This document shows, one piece after another, positions 35,086 through 44,005 of a stretch of 64,000 nt of DNA. Each line of letters begins with the position of its first letter. The stretch's first letter is position 1. The stretch comes from Nonomuraea solani (GTDB lineage Bacteria > Actinomycetota > Actinomycetes > Streptosporangiales > Streptosporangiaceae), in contig NZ_FNVT01000001.1 in NCBI RefSeq assembly GCF_900108335.1, positions 612,977 through 676,976 on the forward strand, read 5' to 3'. Made by a program: the position numbers and the translations under genes. The notes beneath the pieces are model-generated. The model was not told the origin of the DNA and did not search any database. It worked only from the letters and a program-made list of their open reading frames with translations.

Positions 35086-36213
35086 ATGGCCGGGGAACTG
35101 AGCGGTGGTGACCTGTCCAGGCTGCGGCAGCTCAACGCCCTCGCCGTGATCAAGGCGCTGCAGGGCGGGCCGTCGCTCACGCTCACCGAGGTCGCCAAGC
35201 ACACCGGGCTGTCGCGGGCGTCCACCGAGGACGTGGTCCGCGAGCTGCTCGGCAAGGGCTGGCTGGCCGAGGCGGGCGCCACCGCGGGCGGGGTGGGCCG
35301 CCCGGCCAGGCGCTACCGGTTCCGGGCCGACGCCGGGCGGGTGCTCGGCATCGACATCGGCGGGCACAAGATCCGCGCCGTGGTCGCCGACCTGGACGGC
35401 AACGTCGAGCACAGCGCCGGCGTGCCCGTCACGCCCGAGATGGGCCGGCTCGACCGGCTGGCGGCCGTGGACCGCGCCGCGGCCGAGTGCCTGGCGGCGG
35501 CCGGGATGACCGGCGCCGACGTCTGGGCCTCCGGCGTCGGCACGACGGGCCTGGTGGACGGCTCGGGGCGGGTGCTGCTCTCGGAGGCGCTGCCCGAGTG
35601 GACGGGCGTCGACCTGGCCGCCCACGTACGCCGGCTGGCCCCCGCCCCCGTGCTGGTCGAGAACGACAGCAAGCTCGCCGCCCTGGCCGAGTGCTGGCGC
35701 GGCGTGGCCCGCTACGCCAAGGACATGGTGTTCCTGCTGGCGGGGCTCCGCACCGGCGCGGGCCTGGTGATCGACGGCAAGCTGCACCGGGGCTTCGCCA
35801 ACGCCTCCGGCGAGATCGGCGCGCTGCCGGTGCTCGGCTGGCTGCGCGCCCAGGAGCACCTGACCGCGGCCAGCGGCGAGGCGAGCGACGTGTTCGCCGC
35901 CGCGCGGGCCGGTGACAAGGCGGCCAACGCGGCCGTGCGCCGCTACGTCAAGGATCTGGCCCTGGGCGCGTCCGCGCTGGTCCTGGCGCTGGATCCGCAG
36001 ATGGTCGTGGTCGGCGGCGGCTTCTCGCGCTCGGCCGACGTGCTCATCGAGCCGCTCAGGCGCGAGCTCGACCGCTGGTGCATCCGTACGCCAGAGGTGC
36101 GCATGTCGGCGCTCGGCGACGAGGCCGTGGTGCTCGGCGCGGTCCGGCTCGCGCTCGACGACGTCGAGGACCGCGTGCTCGACGGGCGCACGCCGCTCGT
36201 GAGCCAGCTGTAA
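35086..36213 (+). CDS. ROK-family transcriptional repressor
   Basis: A 375-residue XylR/NagC-type ROK protein. The winged helix (TLTEVAKHTGLSRASTEDVV) is followed by the sugar-kinase-like fold with VLGIDIGGHKIRAVVAD, VENDSKLAAL and the glycine-rich segment of the second lobe. The canonical zinc motif CxCGxxGC is absent; the equivalent region reads NASGEIGALPVLGW. It probably represses the downstream sugar ABC operon and the divergent oxidoreductase until a sugar binds. Confidence 0.87.
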   Translation: MAGELSGGDLSRLRQLNALAVIKALQGGPSLTLTEVAKHTGLSRASTEDVVRELLGKGWLAEAGATAGGVGRPARRYRFRADAGRVLGIDIGGHKIRAVVADLDGNVEHSAGVPVTPEMGRLDRLAAVDRAAAECLAAAGMTGADVWASGVGTTGLVDGSGRVLLSEALPEWTGVDLAAHVRRLAPAPVLVENDSKLAALAECWRGVARYAKDMVFLLAGLRTGAGLVIDGKLHRGFANASGEIGALPVLGWLRAQEHLTAASGEASDVFAAARAGDKAANAAVRRYVKDLALGASALVLALDPQMVVVGGGFSRSADVLIEPLRRELDRWCIRTPEVRMSALGDEAVVLGAVRLALDDVEDRVLDGRTPLVSQL

Positions 36214-36234
36214 CACGGCCACTCTTGACCACAA

Positions 36235-36258
36235 TTTCACTGGACTCCATCATTACTC
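36235..36258. promoter_or_regulatory. Candidate ROK operator and promoter of the sugar ABC operon
   Basis: The motif CTGGACTCCATCATTACTCC matches the site upstream of the Gfo/Idh gene. A -35-like TTGACC lies at 36225-36230, so a protein bound here would cover the spacer and -10 region and block transcription of the binding-protein gene at 36284. Confidence 0.5.
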
Positions 36259-36283
36259 CCACGTTCTAGGAGAGGACTGGGAG

Positions 36284-37537
36284 ATGTGGAAGTCGGCACG
36301 GAGCGGTGCGGCCCTCCTCTGCGCGGCACTGCTCGCCTCCGCGTGCGGCGGCGGTGAGCAGGCCGGCACGAGCGCGCGGCCGGATGGAAAGGTGACGCTG
36401 TCCTACGGCGTCTGGGACGCACCGCAGCAGGCGGTGATGCGGGAACTGGCCGCGGAGTTCACCAAGACGCACCCGAACGTCGCCATCGACGTCCAGCTCA
36501 CGCCCTGGGTCGACTACTGGACGAAGCTCAAGGCCGCGGTCAGCGGCGGCGCGGCGCCCGACGTCTTCTGGATGAACGGCCCCAATTTCCAGCTCTACGC
36601 CTCCAACGGCGTGATCAAGCCGATCGAGGAGCAGGTCGACACCTCGGTCTACCCCAAGTCGCTGGTGGACCTCTACACCTACGACGGCAAGCTGTACGGC
36701 CTGCCGAAGGACATGGACACGGTCGGCGTCTGGTACAACAAAACGCTCTTCGACGCCGCGAAGGTGAAATATCCGGCGGCCGACTGGACCTGGGCCGACT
36801 TCAAGGAGACCGCCGCCAAGCTGACCGACTCCGCGAAGGGCGTCTACGCCGTCGGGGCGCAGCTCACGAGCTTCCAGGAATACCAGTACAACACCATCTA
36901 CCAGGCCGGCGGCCACGTGCTCTCCCCGGACGGCAAGAAGTCCGGCTACGACGACCCCAAGACGATCGAGGGCCTGAAGTTCTGGACCGACCTCATCGCC
37001 GCCAAGCAGTCGCCCGACCTCAAGACCATGACCGACACCGCCCCGCTCCAGCTCTTCGAGGCCGGCAAGCTGGCGATGTACTGGGGCGGCTCGTGGAACG
37101 TGGCCGAGTTCACCAACAACGACTACACCAAGGACAAGGTGGACGTCGCCCCGCTGCCCAAGGGCGAGAAGCAGGCCACGATCATCCACGGCGTCGCCAA
37201 CGTGGTGTCGGCCAAGACCGAGCACCCGGCCGAGGCGTGGGAGTTCGTCAAGTTCCTCGGCTCCAAGCCGGCCGCCGACATCCTGGGCAAGAAGGGCCCG
37301 ATCCCGGCCTACAACGGCACGCAGAACGACTGGGTGGCCGCCCATCCCGACCTGAAACTGCAGGTGTTCCTGGACGCGGTGGCGTACGCGGTGCCCTACC
37401 CCGTCTCCAAGAACACCGCGGCCTGGCAGGAGGCCGAGCTCACCCACCTCACCAAGGCGTGGACCGGCGAGGTGCCCGTCGGCAAGGCGGCCGCGGACCT
37501 GGCGGCCGGCATGAACGAGCTGCTGGCCAAGGAGTGA
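36284..37537 (+). CDS. Sugar ABC transporter substrate-binding lipoprotein
   Basis: A 417-residue family-1 solute-binding lipoprotein: signal peptide MWKSARSGAALLCAALLASA with lipid-anchored cysteine at residue 21, followed by the maltose/xylobiose-type body (GKVTLSYGVWDAPQQAV, PDVFWMNGPNF, GLPKDMDTVGVWYNK). It should capture an oligosaccharide outside the membrane. GGAG immediately precedes ATG 36284. The neighbouring GH30 enzyme hints at xylan or related glycan fragments. Confidence 0.88.
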   Translation: MWKSARSGAALLCAALLASACGGGEQAGTSARPDGKVTLSYGVWDAPQQAVMRELAAEFTKTHPNVAIDVQLTPWVDYWTKLKAAVSGGAAPDVFWMNGPNFQLYASNGVIKPIEEQVDTSVYPKSLVDLYTYDGKLYGLPKDMDTVGVWYNKTLFDAAKVKYPAADWTWADFKETAAKLTDSAKGVYAVGAQLTSFQEYQYNTIYQAGGHVLSPDGKKSGYDDPKTIEGLKFWTDLIAAKQSPDLKTMTDTAPLQLFEAGKLAMYWGGSWNVAEFTNNDYTKDKVDVAPLPKGEKQATIIHGVANVVSAKTEHPAEAWEFVKFLGSKPAADILGKKGPIPAYNGTQNDWVAAHPDLKLQVFLDAVAYAVPYPVSKNTAAWQEAELTHLTKAWTGEVPVGKAAADLAAGMNELLAKE

Positions 37538-38436
37538 CGACGCGCGGCCGCCGTACCGAGGCCCTGTGGGGGTACGCGTTCATCGCCCCCACCGGGCTCG
37601 GCCTGGCGATCTTCTACCTGTGGCCAGTCCTGCAGACCGCCTACTTCTCCTTCACCGAGTGGGGTGCGTTCGGCGGGCACACCTGGACCGGGCTGGACAA
37701 CTACGCCCGGCTGCTCGGCGACCCCGAGGTGGGGCGGGCGGTGCTCAACACGCTGACCTACACCGTGCTCGGGCTGGTCGGGATCCCGCTGGCCATCGTG
37801 TTCGCCGCGCTGCTCAACCGGAAGGGGCTGCGCGGCGTGGGCGCGTACCGCACGGCGTTCTTCCTGCCCGTGGTGACCATGCCGGTCGCGGTCGCGATGC
37901 TCTGGCGCTGGCTCTACAACGGCGACTACGGCCTGGTCAACCAGGTGCTCGCCGTTGTCGGCATCGACGGGCCCAACTGGATCGCCGACCCCGCCACCGC
38001 CATGTACGCGCTGATCGTCGTCGGCATCTGGAGCAGCATCGGCTACAACCTGATCATCTTCCTGGCCGGGATGCAGGCCATCCCCAAGGAGCTGTACGAG
38101 GCCGCCGCCATGGACGGCGCCGGCCGGATCAGGCAGTTCTTCACGATCACACTGCCGATGTTGTCGCCGACCGCGTTCTTCATCTCGATCGTCTCGGTGA
38201 TCGGCTCGCTGCAGCTCTTCGACCTGGTCTTCGTGATGACCGGGTCCGGGCCGGCGGCGCGGGCCAACCCGGCCTACGGGCGGCTGCAGACCGTCGTGCA
38301 GCTCTTCTACGAGCGGGCCTTCGTCACCAACGACCGCGGCTACGCGGCCGCCATCGTGATCGCGCTGCTGGTGCTCATCGCGGCGCTGACGGTCGCGCAG
38401 TTCCGGCTTCAGCGGAAGTGGGTGCACTATGTCTGA
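37534..38436 (+). CDS. Sugar ABC transporter permease (MalF/UgpA-like)
   Basis: A 300-residue inner-membrane permease with six helices and the EAA loop (YEAAAMDGAGRIRQFFTITLPML). The GTG start overlaps the binding-protein stop (GTGA), with AAGGAG merging into the start codon. It forms the transmembrane pore with the next permease. No ATPase gene accompanies them, so a shared MsiK-type ATPase encoded elsewhere is expected (known for actinobacterial sugar ABC systems). Confidence 0.88.
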   Translation: MTTRGRRTEALWGYAFIAPTGLGLAIFYLWPVLQTAYFSFTEWGAFGGHTWTGLDNYARLLGDPEVGRAVLNTLTYTVLGLVGIPLAIVFAALLNRKGLRGVGAYRTAFFLPVVTMPVAVAMLWRWLYNGDYGLVNQVLAVVGIDGPNWIADPATAMYALIVVGIWSSIGYNLIIFLAGMQAIPKELYEAAAMDGAGRIRQFFTITLPMLSPTAFFISIVSVIGSLQLFDLVFVMTGSGPAARANPAYGRLQTVVQLFYERAFVTNDRGYAAAIVIALLVLIAALTVAQFRLQRKWVHYV

Positions 38437-39244
38437 GCGCCGCCCGTACGGCGTGCACGCGGTGCTGGTCGCGGCCTCGCTCGCGATGGTGGCGCCGTTC
38501 GCCTGGCAGATCGTCACCTCGCTCAAGACGCTCAGCTCCGCCACCCAGGTGCCGCCCTCGCTGCTGCCCGAGGGTCGCTGGGACAACTACGCCAAGGTCT
38601 TCGACCTGCTGCCGTTCGGCGAGCAGTTCCTCAACACCGTGATCATGGCCGCGGGCCGGGTGACCGGGCAGGTGCTGTTCTGCTCGATGGCCGCCTACGC
38701 CTTCGCCCGCCTGCGCTTTCCCGGCCGGAACGTGCTGTTCGGCGGGTTCCTGTCCGTGTTGATGGTGCCGCCGCAGCTCTTCGTGATCCCGCAGTATCAG
38801 ATCATGTCCTCGCTCGGCTGGCTCAACAGCCTGCAGGCGATCATCGTGCCGGGGCTGTTCAGCGCGTTCGGGGTGTTCCTGCTGCGGCAGTTCTTCCTCG
38901 GGCTGCCGCGCGAGATCGAGGAGGCGGCCCGGATCGACGGCGCCGGGCCGGTGCGGATCTACTGGTCCATCATGCTGCCGCTGGCCCGGCCCGGGCTGGT
39001 GGCGCTGGCCATCCTCACCCTGCTGTGGGCGTGGAACGACCTGTTCTGGCCGCTGGTGGTCAACACCGATCCGGAGAAGATGACGCTGTCGGCCGGCCTG
39101 GCGGCCCTCCAGGGGCAGTACCAGACCGACTACCCGGTCCTCATGGCCGGCTCGCTGATCGCCTCGCTGCCCGTGATCGCCGTGTTCGTGTTCCTGCAGC
39201 GCCAGTTCATCCAGGGCATCGCGCACACCGGCACCAAGGGCTGA
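38429..39244 (+). CDS. Sugar ABC transporter permease (MalG/UgpE-like)
   Basis: A 271-residue permease with the EAA loop IEEAARIDGAGPVRIYWSIMLPLARPGL and six predicted helices. It overlaps the preceding permease gene by eight bases. It ends at a strong terminator hairpin. Confidence 0.88.
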   Translation: MSERRPYGVHAVLVAASLAMVAPFAWQIVTSLKTLSSATQVPPSLLPEGRWDNYAKVFDLLPFGEQFLNTVIMAAGRVTGQVLFCSMAAYAFARLRFPGRNVLFGGFLSVLMVPPQLFVIPQYQIMSSLGWLNSLQAIIVPGLFSAFGVFLLRQFFLGLPREIEEAARIDGAGPVRIYWSIMLPLARPGLVALAILTLLWAWNDLFWPLVVNTDPEKMTLSAGLAALQGQYQTDYPVLMAGSLIASLPVIAVFVFLQRQFIQGIAHTGTKG

Positions 39245-39274
39245 CCCGGCGGGAGCCCGCAAGCTCCCGCCGGG
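39245..39274. terminator. Bidirectional hairpin terminator
   Basis: A perfect 12-bp stem CCCGGCGGGAGC / GCTCCCGCCGGG with a six-base loop begins right after the permease stop and precedes the stop of the convergent GH30 gene. Confidence 0.8.
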
Positions 39275-39282
39275 CCCCCGTG

Positions 39283-40617
39283 TCAGCGGGTGACGATCGT
39301 GGTGAGCGCCCTCGGTTGCAGCGTCACGGTGCGGCCCGTCACCGCCGACGGGGTGAGCGAGTTGGTGTTGTCGGTGACGTACGCCGTCGCCCGGCCCCGC
39401 ACGCCCTGCCACGTGACGGGCGCGGTGCCGGTGTTGAGCACCTCGACGACGCGCGAGCCGTCGGGGTTGCGGAACGCTGAAACTTTCAGCGCCGGATCGG
39501 CCGCCGACGCCTCCAGCCGCACCGCGCCGGGCCGGATGAACCGGCTGTACGCGGCCAGCGCCCACAGCCGCTTCGACACGTGATACGTCTTGGCCACCTC
39601 GTCGAGCTGCAGCAGCGCCCTGGTCGCGCCGCGCGAGCCGCCCAGCCAGTAGACATAGGCGCTGACGTTGCCCAGCGTGAGCGCGTCATGGACGGCCTGG
39701 GCGATCGTGAAGCCGTCGTAGCCGCTGCCGTCGTCCCAGTTCTCGTTCCAGGTGTTGCCGTTGGGGTTCCACTCCGACATCCACGTCTTCCTGCTCGTGG
39801 GCAGCGGGGCGTCCACGGGGCTGGCGTAGGTGTGGCCGGTGTGCACCTTGACGTGCCGGCGGGCCTGCGGGTCGGCCTCGATCGCCGCCGTGTACGCCTT
39901 GGACTCGTTCCAGCCGAAGGAGTCGCAGCAGACCACGTTCGTGCCCCTGGGGACCACCGGGCCGAGCACCTTGACGAACTCGGCGGCCTGCTGCGGGGTG
40001 AAGCGCATGGAGGCGTACGTGGCCGTCCAGTCGGGCTCGTTCGTGAACCCCAGGTCGGTGATCTTGATGCCCTCCTTGGCGTAGAACTTCGTGTAGGCCA
40101 CCAGGTAGTTCGCGTACGCCTGCCGCCACTCGGGCAGCAGCGTGCCGCCGTTCTTGTCGTCGCCGTTGTCCTTCATGTAGCCGGGCGCGCTCCAGGCGTC
40201 GGCGAAGAAGCGCTTGACCCCGTACCGCTGGGCCTCCTTGGCCACCCAGACCTGGCTGTTGTCGTCGCCGTCCCAGATGTACTTCGGCGGGGCGTCCGGG
40301 CCGCCGGGGTTCTCGGGCTGAATCGTCACCATGTGGTCGTACGGGCTGCCGGTGGGGGAGGAGCCGATGCCGAGCCGCAGAATGCTCAGCCCCGCCCCCT
40401 TCGTCCGGTCGAACCACAGGTCGAGGACCTCGCGCTGCTGCGCCGCCGGCAGCGCCTCCAGGAGTTCGTTGCGCCGGAACGCCTGGGAGACGCCGAAGCC
40501 GTCCATCTCCTGGTGCCGGACCCGCTCGTTCACAGTGACGACGGGCGGGGCGGCGGGCTGCGCCGGGTGCGCCGCCGGAAGGCCGAGTAGGGTGATCGCG
40601 ACAAATCCGCGTAGCAT
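39283..40617 (-). CDS. Secreted glycoside hydrolase family 30 enzyme
   Basis: A 444-residue secreted glycosidase: signal peptide (about 1-22), a (beta/alpha)8 barrel and a C-terminal beta domain of GH30 type. The acid/base is Glu194 in FTNEPDW and the nucleophile Glu282 in TWMSEWNP; GFGVSQAF marks the N-terminal strand. Family members are endo-xylanases, glucuronoxylanases or related beta-glycosidases; the exact specificity is not readable. Beside the sugar ABC operon it probably releases oligosaccharides for import. A palindromic operator-like site lies directly upstream of its start. Confidence 0.85.
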   Translation of the reverse strand: MLRGFVAITLLGLPAAHPAQPAAPPVVTVNERVRHQEMDGFGVSQAFRRNELLEALPAAQQREVLDLWFDRTKGAGLSILRLGIGSSPTGSPYDHMVTIQPENPGGPDAPPKYIWDGDDNSQVWVAKEAQRYGVKRFFADAWSAPGYMKDNGDDKNGGTLLPEWRQAYANYLVAYTKFYAKEGIKITDLGFTNEPDWTATYASMRFTPQQAAEFVKVLGPVVPRGTNVVCCDSFGWNESKAYTAAIEADPQARRHVKVHTGHTYASPVDAPLPTSRKTWMSEWNPNGNTWNENWDDGSGYDGFTIAQAVHDALTLGNVSAYVYWLGGSRGATRALLQLDEVAKTYHVSKRLWALAAYSRFIRPGAVRLEASAADPALKVSAFRNPDGSRVVEVLNTGTAPVTWQGVRGRATAYVTDNTNSLTPSAVTGRTVTLQPRALTTIVTR

Positions 40618-40624
40618 GGCGCCT

Positions 40625-40637
40625 CCGAAAGTTTCGG
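40625..40637. promoter_or_regulatory. Palindromic operator upstream of the GH30 gene
   Basis: The 13-base sequence CCGAAAGTTTCGG is a perfect palindrome eight bases before the GH30 start, with a related CGATACGTTTCG at 40646-40657. CGAA-N-TTCG-type sites are used by LacI-family xylan regulators such as BxlR in streptomycetes; the link here is by similarity only. Confidence 0.55.
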
Positions 40638-40707
40638 CGTGGGGTCGATACGTTTCGCCAATCGCCGGAACCGTAAGCGTCCGGAGGCGCCCCCGTCAAT
40701 GCCTGAG

Positions 40708-41274
40708 TCAGTGCGTCGACTCGGCTCGCTCCTTGATGGTCAGCATCTGGCGGCGCATCGTCAGGAAGTCGCCGACGTCCGTCATCGCGAGGTAGCCGGT
40801 GCCGCGCAGGGTGGACTCGGCGCGCACGCGGAGCCGGAAGATCATGCGGGTCCCGCCGTCGAGCTCGCTCAGGGAGACGCAGCAGCTCGTGGTGGCGTCG
40901 GCGCCGCGCATGAGCAGGACGAGGGTGTTCGGCGGCTCCATCCGCTCGACGACGAACCCGCCCTCGTCGAGCACGTCACCGACCTTGAGGCCCTGCTGCT
41001 CGCCGGCCGCGTCCGGGCTCGCCGCCGCCCGGGTGCTGCCGGGGCGGTAGCCGCCGAGCCGGACGACCCAGGCCCACACGGAGGCGGGCGGCGCGTCGAT
41101 GGTGATGGCGCGGGTGGCCTGGTGCTGCGGGTGCCGGATGAGGTCGTCGCCGGGCATCGCGGCGTGCACCTCCCGGTCGTCGGCGCCCCAGCGGAGATGC
41201 CACGGGCGGACGGCGAACAGGTAGCCTGCCGCCGCGCCGGCCGCCAGCCTGAACAGAGAGCGCGTCATTAACAT
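40708..41274 (-). CDS. SRPBCC-fold (polyketide cyclase/START-like) membrane-anchored protein
   Basis: A 188-residue protein with a short N-terminal hydrophobic segment (LFRLAAGAAAGYLFAV) and an SRPBCC lipid-binding-like domain: ITIDAPPASVWAWVVRLGGY, then strands LVLLMRGA and TRMIFRLRVRAE. AAGGAG precedes ATG 41274 by five bases. It probably binds a hydrophobic ligand; no catalytic residues can be assigned. Confidence 0.75.
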   Translation of the reverse strand: MLMTRSLFRLAAGAAAGYLFAVRPWHLRWGADDREVHAAMPGDDLIRHPQHQATRAITIDAPPASVWAWVVRLGGYRPGSTRAAASPDAAGEQQGLKVGDVLDEGGFVVERMEPPNTLVLLMRGADATTSCCVSLSELDGGTRMIFRLRVRAESTLRGTGYLAMTDVGDFLTMRRQMLTIKERAESTH

Positions 41275-41366
41275 TCGAACTCCTTGGTTTCGCCGGTTGG
41301 GACGCCCAGTCTCTGACGCGCGGCGCGATTTGGGTAGCTATTTCATGATTTAGGGCTTTATAAAGA

Positions 41367-42134
41367 TCAGATTTGGTCGGGCTTCCAGAGCGTAAGATCG
41401 TACGTTTCCGCGATCGGCCGCCAGGCTCTGGAGAAGCGGGTCTTGGCCTTGTGCGCCGTTTCCGATTTGGCCAGTCCTGCCTGGTAGTCGCGGTCGGCCG
41501 CCACGGGCCCCGCGCAGTCCGCGCTCACGTGGCGGCGCGCCCACGCGAGGAAGGCGGCGTCGGCCGCGTGCGAGGCGTCCAGGGCGTCGACCAGCGCGTC
41601 CTTGAGCTCCGTACCCGAGGGGAGCGCCGTCACGGCGAGCGCCCTGGCGGCGGCGAGTTGTTCGCGGCGGCCGGCGGTGATGTCCCGGATGCTCCGCACC
41701 CCGTCGCGCTCGCACCGGGTCGCGCTCGCGATGGCGTCGGACAGGCTGGAGCGCGTCGAACTGCTGCTGGACAGCAGTTCCTCCATCCGCTCGGCCTGCC
41801 GCTGGGCGACCGGCCTGGCGGGGGTCGCCGCGACGGACCCCGCGTCGGTGGAAGCGGGCGGCGGGACCTGCCCCGCGCTGCCGCTCCCGGCCGGGGCGAA
41901 GCCGCGACCGGCCACGATCCACCAGGTCACGGCCAGCGCGAGAACGGCCGCGAACAGGCTGATCAGCACGGAGGGCCGGCGCCAGGCCGGGCGGCGCCGG
42001 GCGACGGGCTCCTGGTGGTGGGGCCGCACACCCGGGGCGGCCTGGTGGGCCTGGCAGCGGGGGCACTGGGGGAGGGTGCCGACGTGGGAGCCGCAGCGCG
42101 GGCAGAAGCGGCCGGAGCCGGATTCGTAGGCCAA
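41367..42134 (-). CDS. Zinc-ribbon, single-pass membrane protein of unknown function
   Basis: A 255-residue protein. Two CxxC knuckles (FCPRCGSHVG and LPQCPRCQAH) make a rubredoxin-type zinc ribbon at residues 10-30; a basic stretch and one transmembrane helix (VLISLFAAVLALAVTWWIVA) follow, and the remaining 150 residues are probably extracytoplasmic and helical, with a Cys pair. TTG 42134 is chosen as start because GGAGG lies five bases upstream; an in-frame codon at 42179 is farther and lacks one. It is divergent from the two-gene unit at 42269. Confidence 0.65.
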   Translation of the reverse strand: MAYESGSGRFCPRCGSHVGTLPQCPRCQAHQAAPGVRPHHQEPVARRRPAWRRPSVLISLFAAVLALAVTWWIVAGRGFAPAGSGSAGQVPPPASTDAGSVAATPARPVAQRQAERMEELLSSSSSTRSSLSDAIASATRCERDGVRSIRDITAGRREQLAAARALAVTALPSGTELKDALVDALDASHAADAAFLAWARRHVSADCAGPVAADRDYQAGLAKSETAHKAKTRFSRAWRPIAETYDLTLWKPDQI

Positions 42135-42268
42135 AGCGCCCTCCCGGAATATCACAAATAAATGGGGCAAAATGGTCAATGCCCACGAGACTATTCGCCA
42201 ACAACCTACCCTTCCGGCAATGGTCGCTCATATGCTCATGCCCGCACGGATAAATGACGGGAGAGGTC

Positions 42269-44005
42269 ATGGTCGTCAATAGTTCCGGTGTGGACTCGCA
42301 GGCGGGCGGCTCCCAGATGAGCAATGTGACCCGCTACCTCAGCGCCGCCGCCTACCTCGACAGCGGCTTCCGCGACAGGGTGCTGGGCGAGCTGCTGTTC
42401 GACCCGTACCGGGCGGTGCCTCCCTCGTACGGCGGATTCGACGTCATGCCGGTGCTCCACCACTGCCGGCGCTCCCGCTCGATGCTCCTGGTCCGCGACG
42501 GCCTGATCACCGCGTTCTTCGTCATCGGCCTCGTGATGGCCCCGCTGCCCACGATCGCGTGGTTGTCCGCGCTGTTGCCCTTCGTGCTGCTCACCGTGCG
42601 CGCGATCCGGCGCGGGCCGCTGTTCCTGCGGGTGCTGATCTGGCTCTGGGCCGGCTACTCGGTCTTCTCCCTGTTCGTCGGGCTGGTCCTCGTCGATCTC
42701 GGCCGGGTGCTGGGCCGGATGGTCGGCGGGGGCTTCACGGGCGGCTCGTCGGAGGCCCTCTTCGCGGCGGGCCTCGGCTCGCTGGTGCAGGCGCTGGTCA
42801 TCCCGGTCGCCACGCTCGGCGTCGCGCTGGTGTACCGGTTCGCCGTCTACATGACCCTCGCCGGCTCCCTGCGCCCCGGCGCGCCCGAGCCCGTCACCCC
42901 GGCCGGCGACGACAGGACGGGCCGCCGCCTCGACTACCTCCGCCGGGCGCAGTGGGGCAACGTCACGATGTACGACAACGAGGACGCGTTCATGGGCGCC
43001 GGGTCCGTCCGGCGGAGCTGGTCCATCGCCGTCGAGCTCGACCGCGTGCGCGGCGAGGCGGGCGGCGAACGGCGGGACGAGCCGGTCGACATCGACCCGG
43101 TCGACCTGCACGGCTTCGTCAGGGAGCGGCTCGCCGAGATGCGCGACCGGGTGCTGCGGCCCAACGAGGGCATCCAGCGGCTGGACATCGGCGACCACGT
43201 GGTGACGCGCGGGCTGTTCACGGTGGCCGACTGGCACCGCGACCGCAAGGTGGTGGCGCATCCGTTCATCGGCCAGGACGGGCTGCCCAGGTTCATGGCC
43301 ACGCCCGAGGAGATCGCGGCCATCGCCCGGCATCCGCAGGGCGGCGTGCGCTACTACCAGCGGGTCACGATCAACAACGCCGGGCAGGAGATCCGCGACC
43401 TGCGGGGCAACCTCGTCGCGCCCGCCGAGGACCAGGAGGCGCTGACGTCGGCGTTCATCTATCTGGCGGTCGAGGGGCGGATGCTCTACACGCAGTTCGT
43501 GGTGACCGTGCTGCCCCCGGCGTACGGGCCGTACCACGTGGTGGACCGGCTGCCCACGATGACCGGCGGGCGGATCGCGTGGGAGTCGGTCAGGATGCTG
43601 CGGCTGGAGCTGCTGCGCGACGTGCTGGCCGCGCCGGTGCGGGTGGTGCGCGCCGGGGTGCAGGCGATCCGGCAGAGCGCCATGACGCCGGATCCGCGCA
43701 AGCACATCGTCTATCCGTACGGGGCGGGCTTCAGCGTCCGGCAGCTCGGCGCGGACGAGGAGCTGCAGACCTACATCCAGGTCCTCGACGTGAACAAGTA
43801 CACCAAGATGATCGAGCAGCGGCTCACCGAGGCGGTCCTGGACTTCCTCGAAGAGCGCGGGATCGAGACCGGGGCCTACCGGTTGCAGGCGGCCGGCGTG
43901 ATCACGGACAACAGCGTCAACGTGAACGTGCAGGAGGGCGGCGTCTTCAGCGGCGCGATGGGCGTCGGGCAGAACGCCTCGGCGACGGTGAACAAGCGGG
44001 CATGA
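42269..44005 (+). CDS. Four-helix membrane protein with large soluble domain, unknown
   Basis: About 578 residues. Four hydrophobic helices fall in residues 70-200 (LITAFFVIGLVMAPLPTIAW, VLIWLWAGYSVFSLFVGLVL and others), followed by a 370-residue cytoplasmic-type domain with no known family and conserved-looking aromatic segments (VRYYQRVTINNAG, KHIVYPYGAGFSVRQ). The tail ends in VNVNVQEGGVFSGAMGVGQN, a Gly/Ala/Ser/Asn pattern that recurs in the next gene product. ATG 42269 has GGGAG in position; ATG 42254 is possible. The stop overlaps the next start. Confidence 0.7.
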   Translation: MVVNSSGVDSQAGGSQMSNVTRYLSAAAYLDSGFRDRVLGELLFDPYRAVPPSYGGFDVMPVLHHCRRSRSMLLVRDGLITAFFVIGLVMAPLPTIAWLSALLPFVLLTVRAIRRGPLFLRVLIWLWAGYSVFSLFVGLVLVDLGRVLGRMVGGGFTGGSSEALFAAGLGSLVQALVIPVATLGVALVYRFAVYMTLAGSLRPGAPEPVTPAGDDRTGRRLDYLRRAQWGNVTMYDNEDAFMGAGSVRRSWSIAVELDRVRGEAGGERRDEPVDIDPVDLHGFVRERLAEMRDRVLRPNEGIQRLDIGDHVVTRGLFTVADWHRDRKVVAHPFIGQDGLPRFMATPEEIAAIARHPQGGVRYYQRVTINNAGQEIRDLRGNLVAPAEDQEALTSAFIYLAVEGRMLYTQFVVTVLPPAYGPYHVVDRLPTMTGGRIAWESVRMLRLELLRDVLAAPVRVVRAGVQAIRQSAMTPDPRKHIVYPYGAGFSVRQLGADEELQTYIQVLDVNKYTKMIEQRLTEAVLDFLEERGIETGAYRLQAAGVITDNSVNVNVQEGGVFSGAMGVGQNASATVNKRA

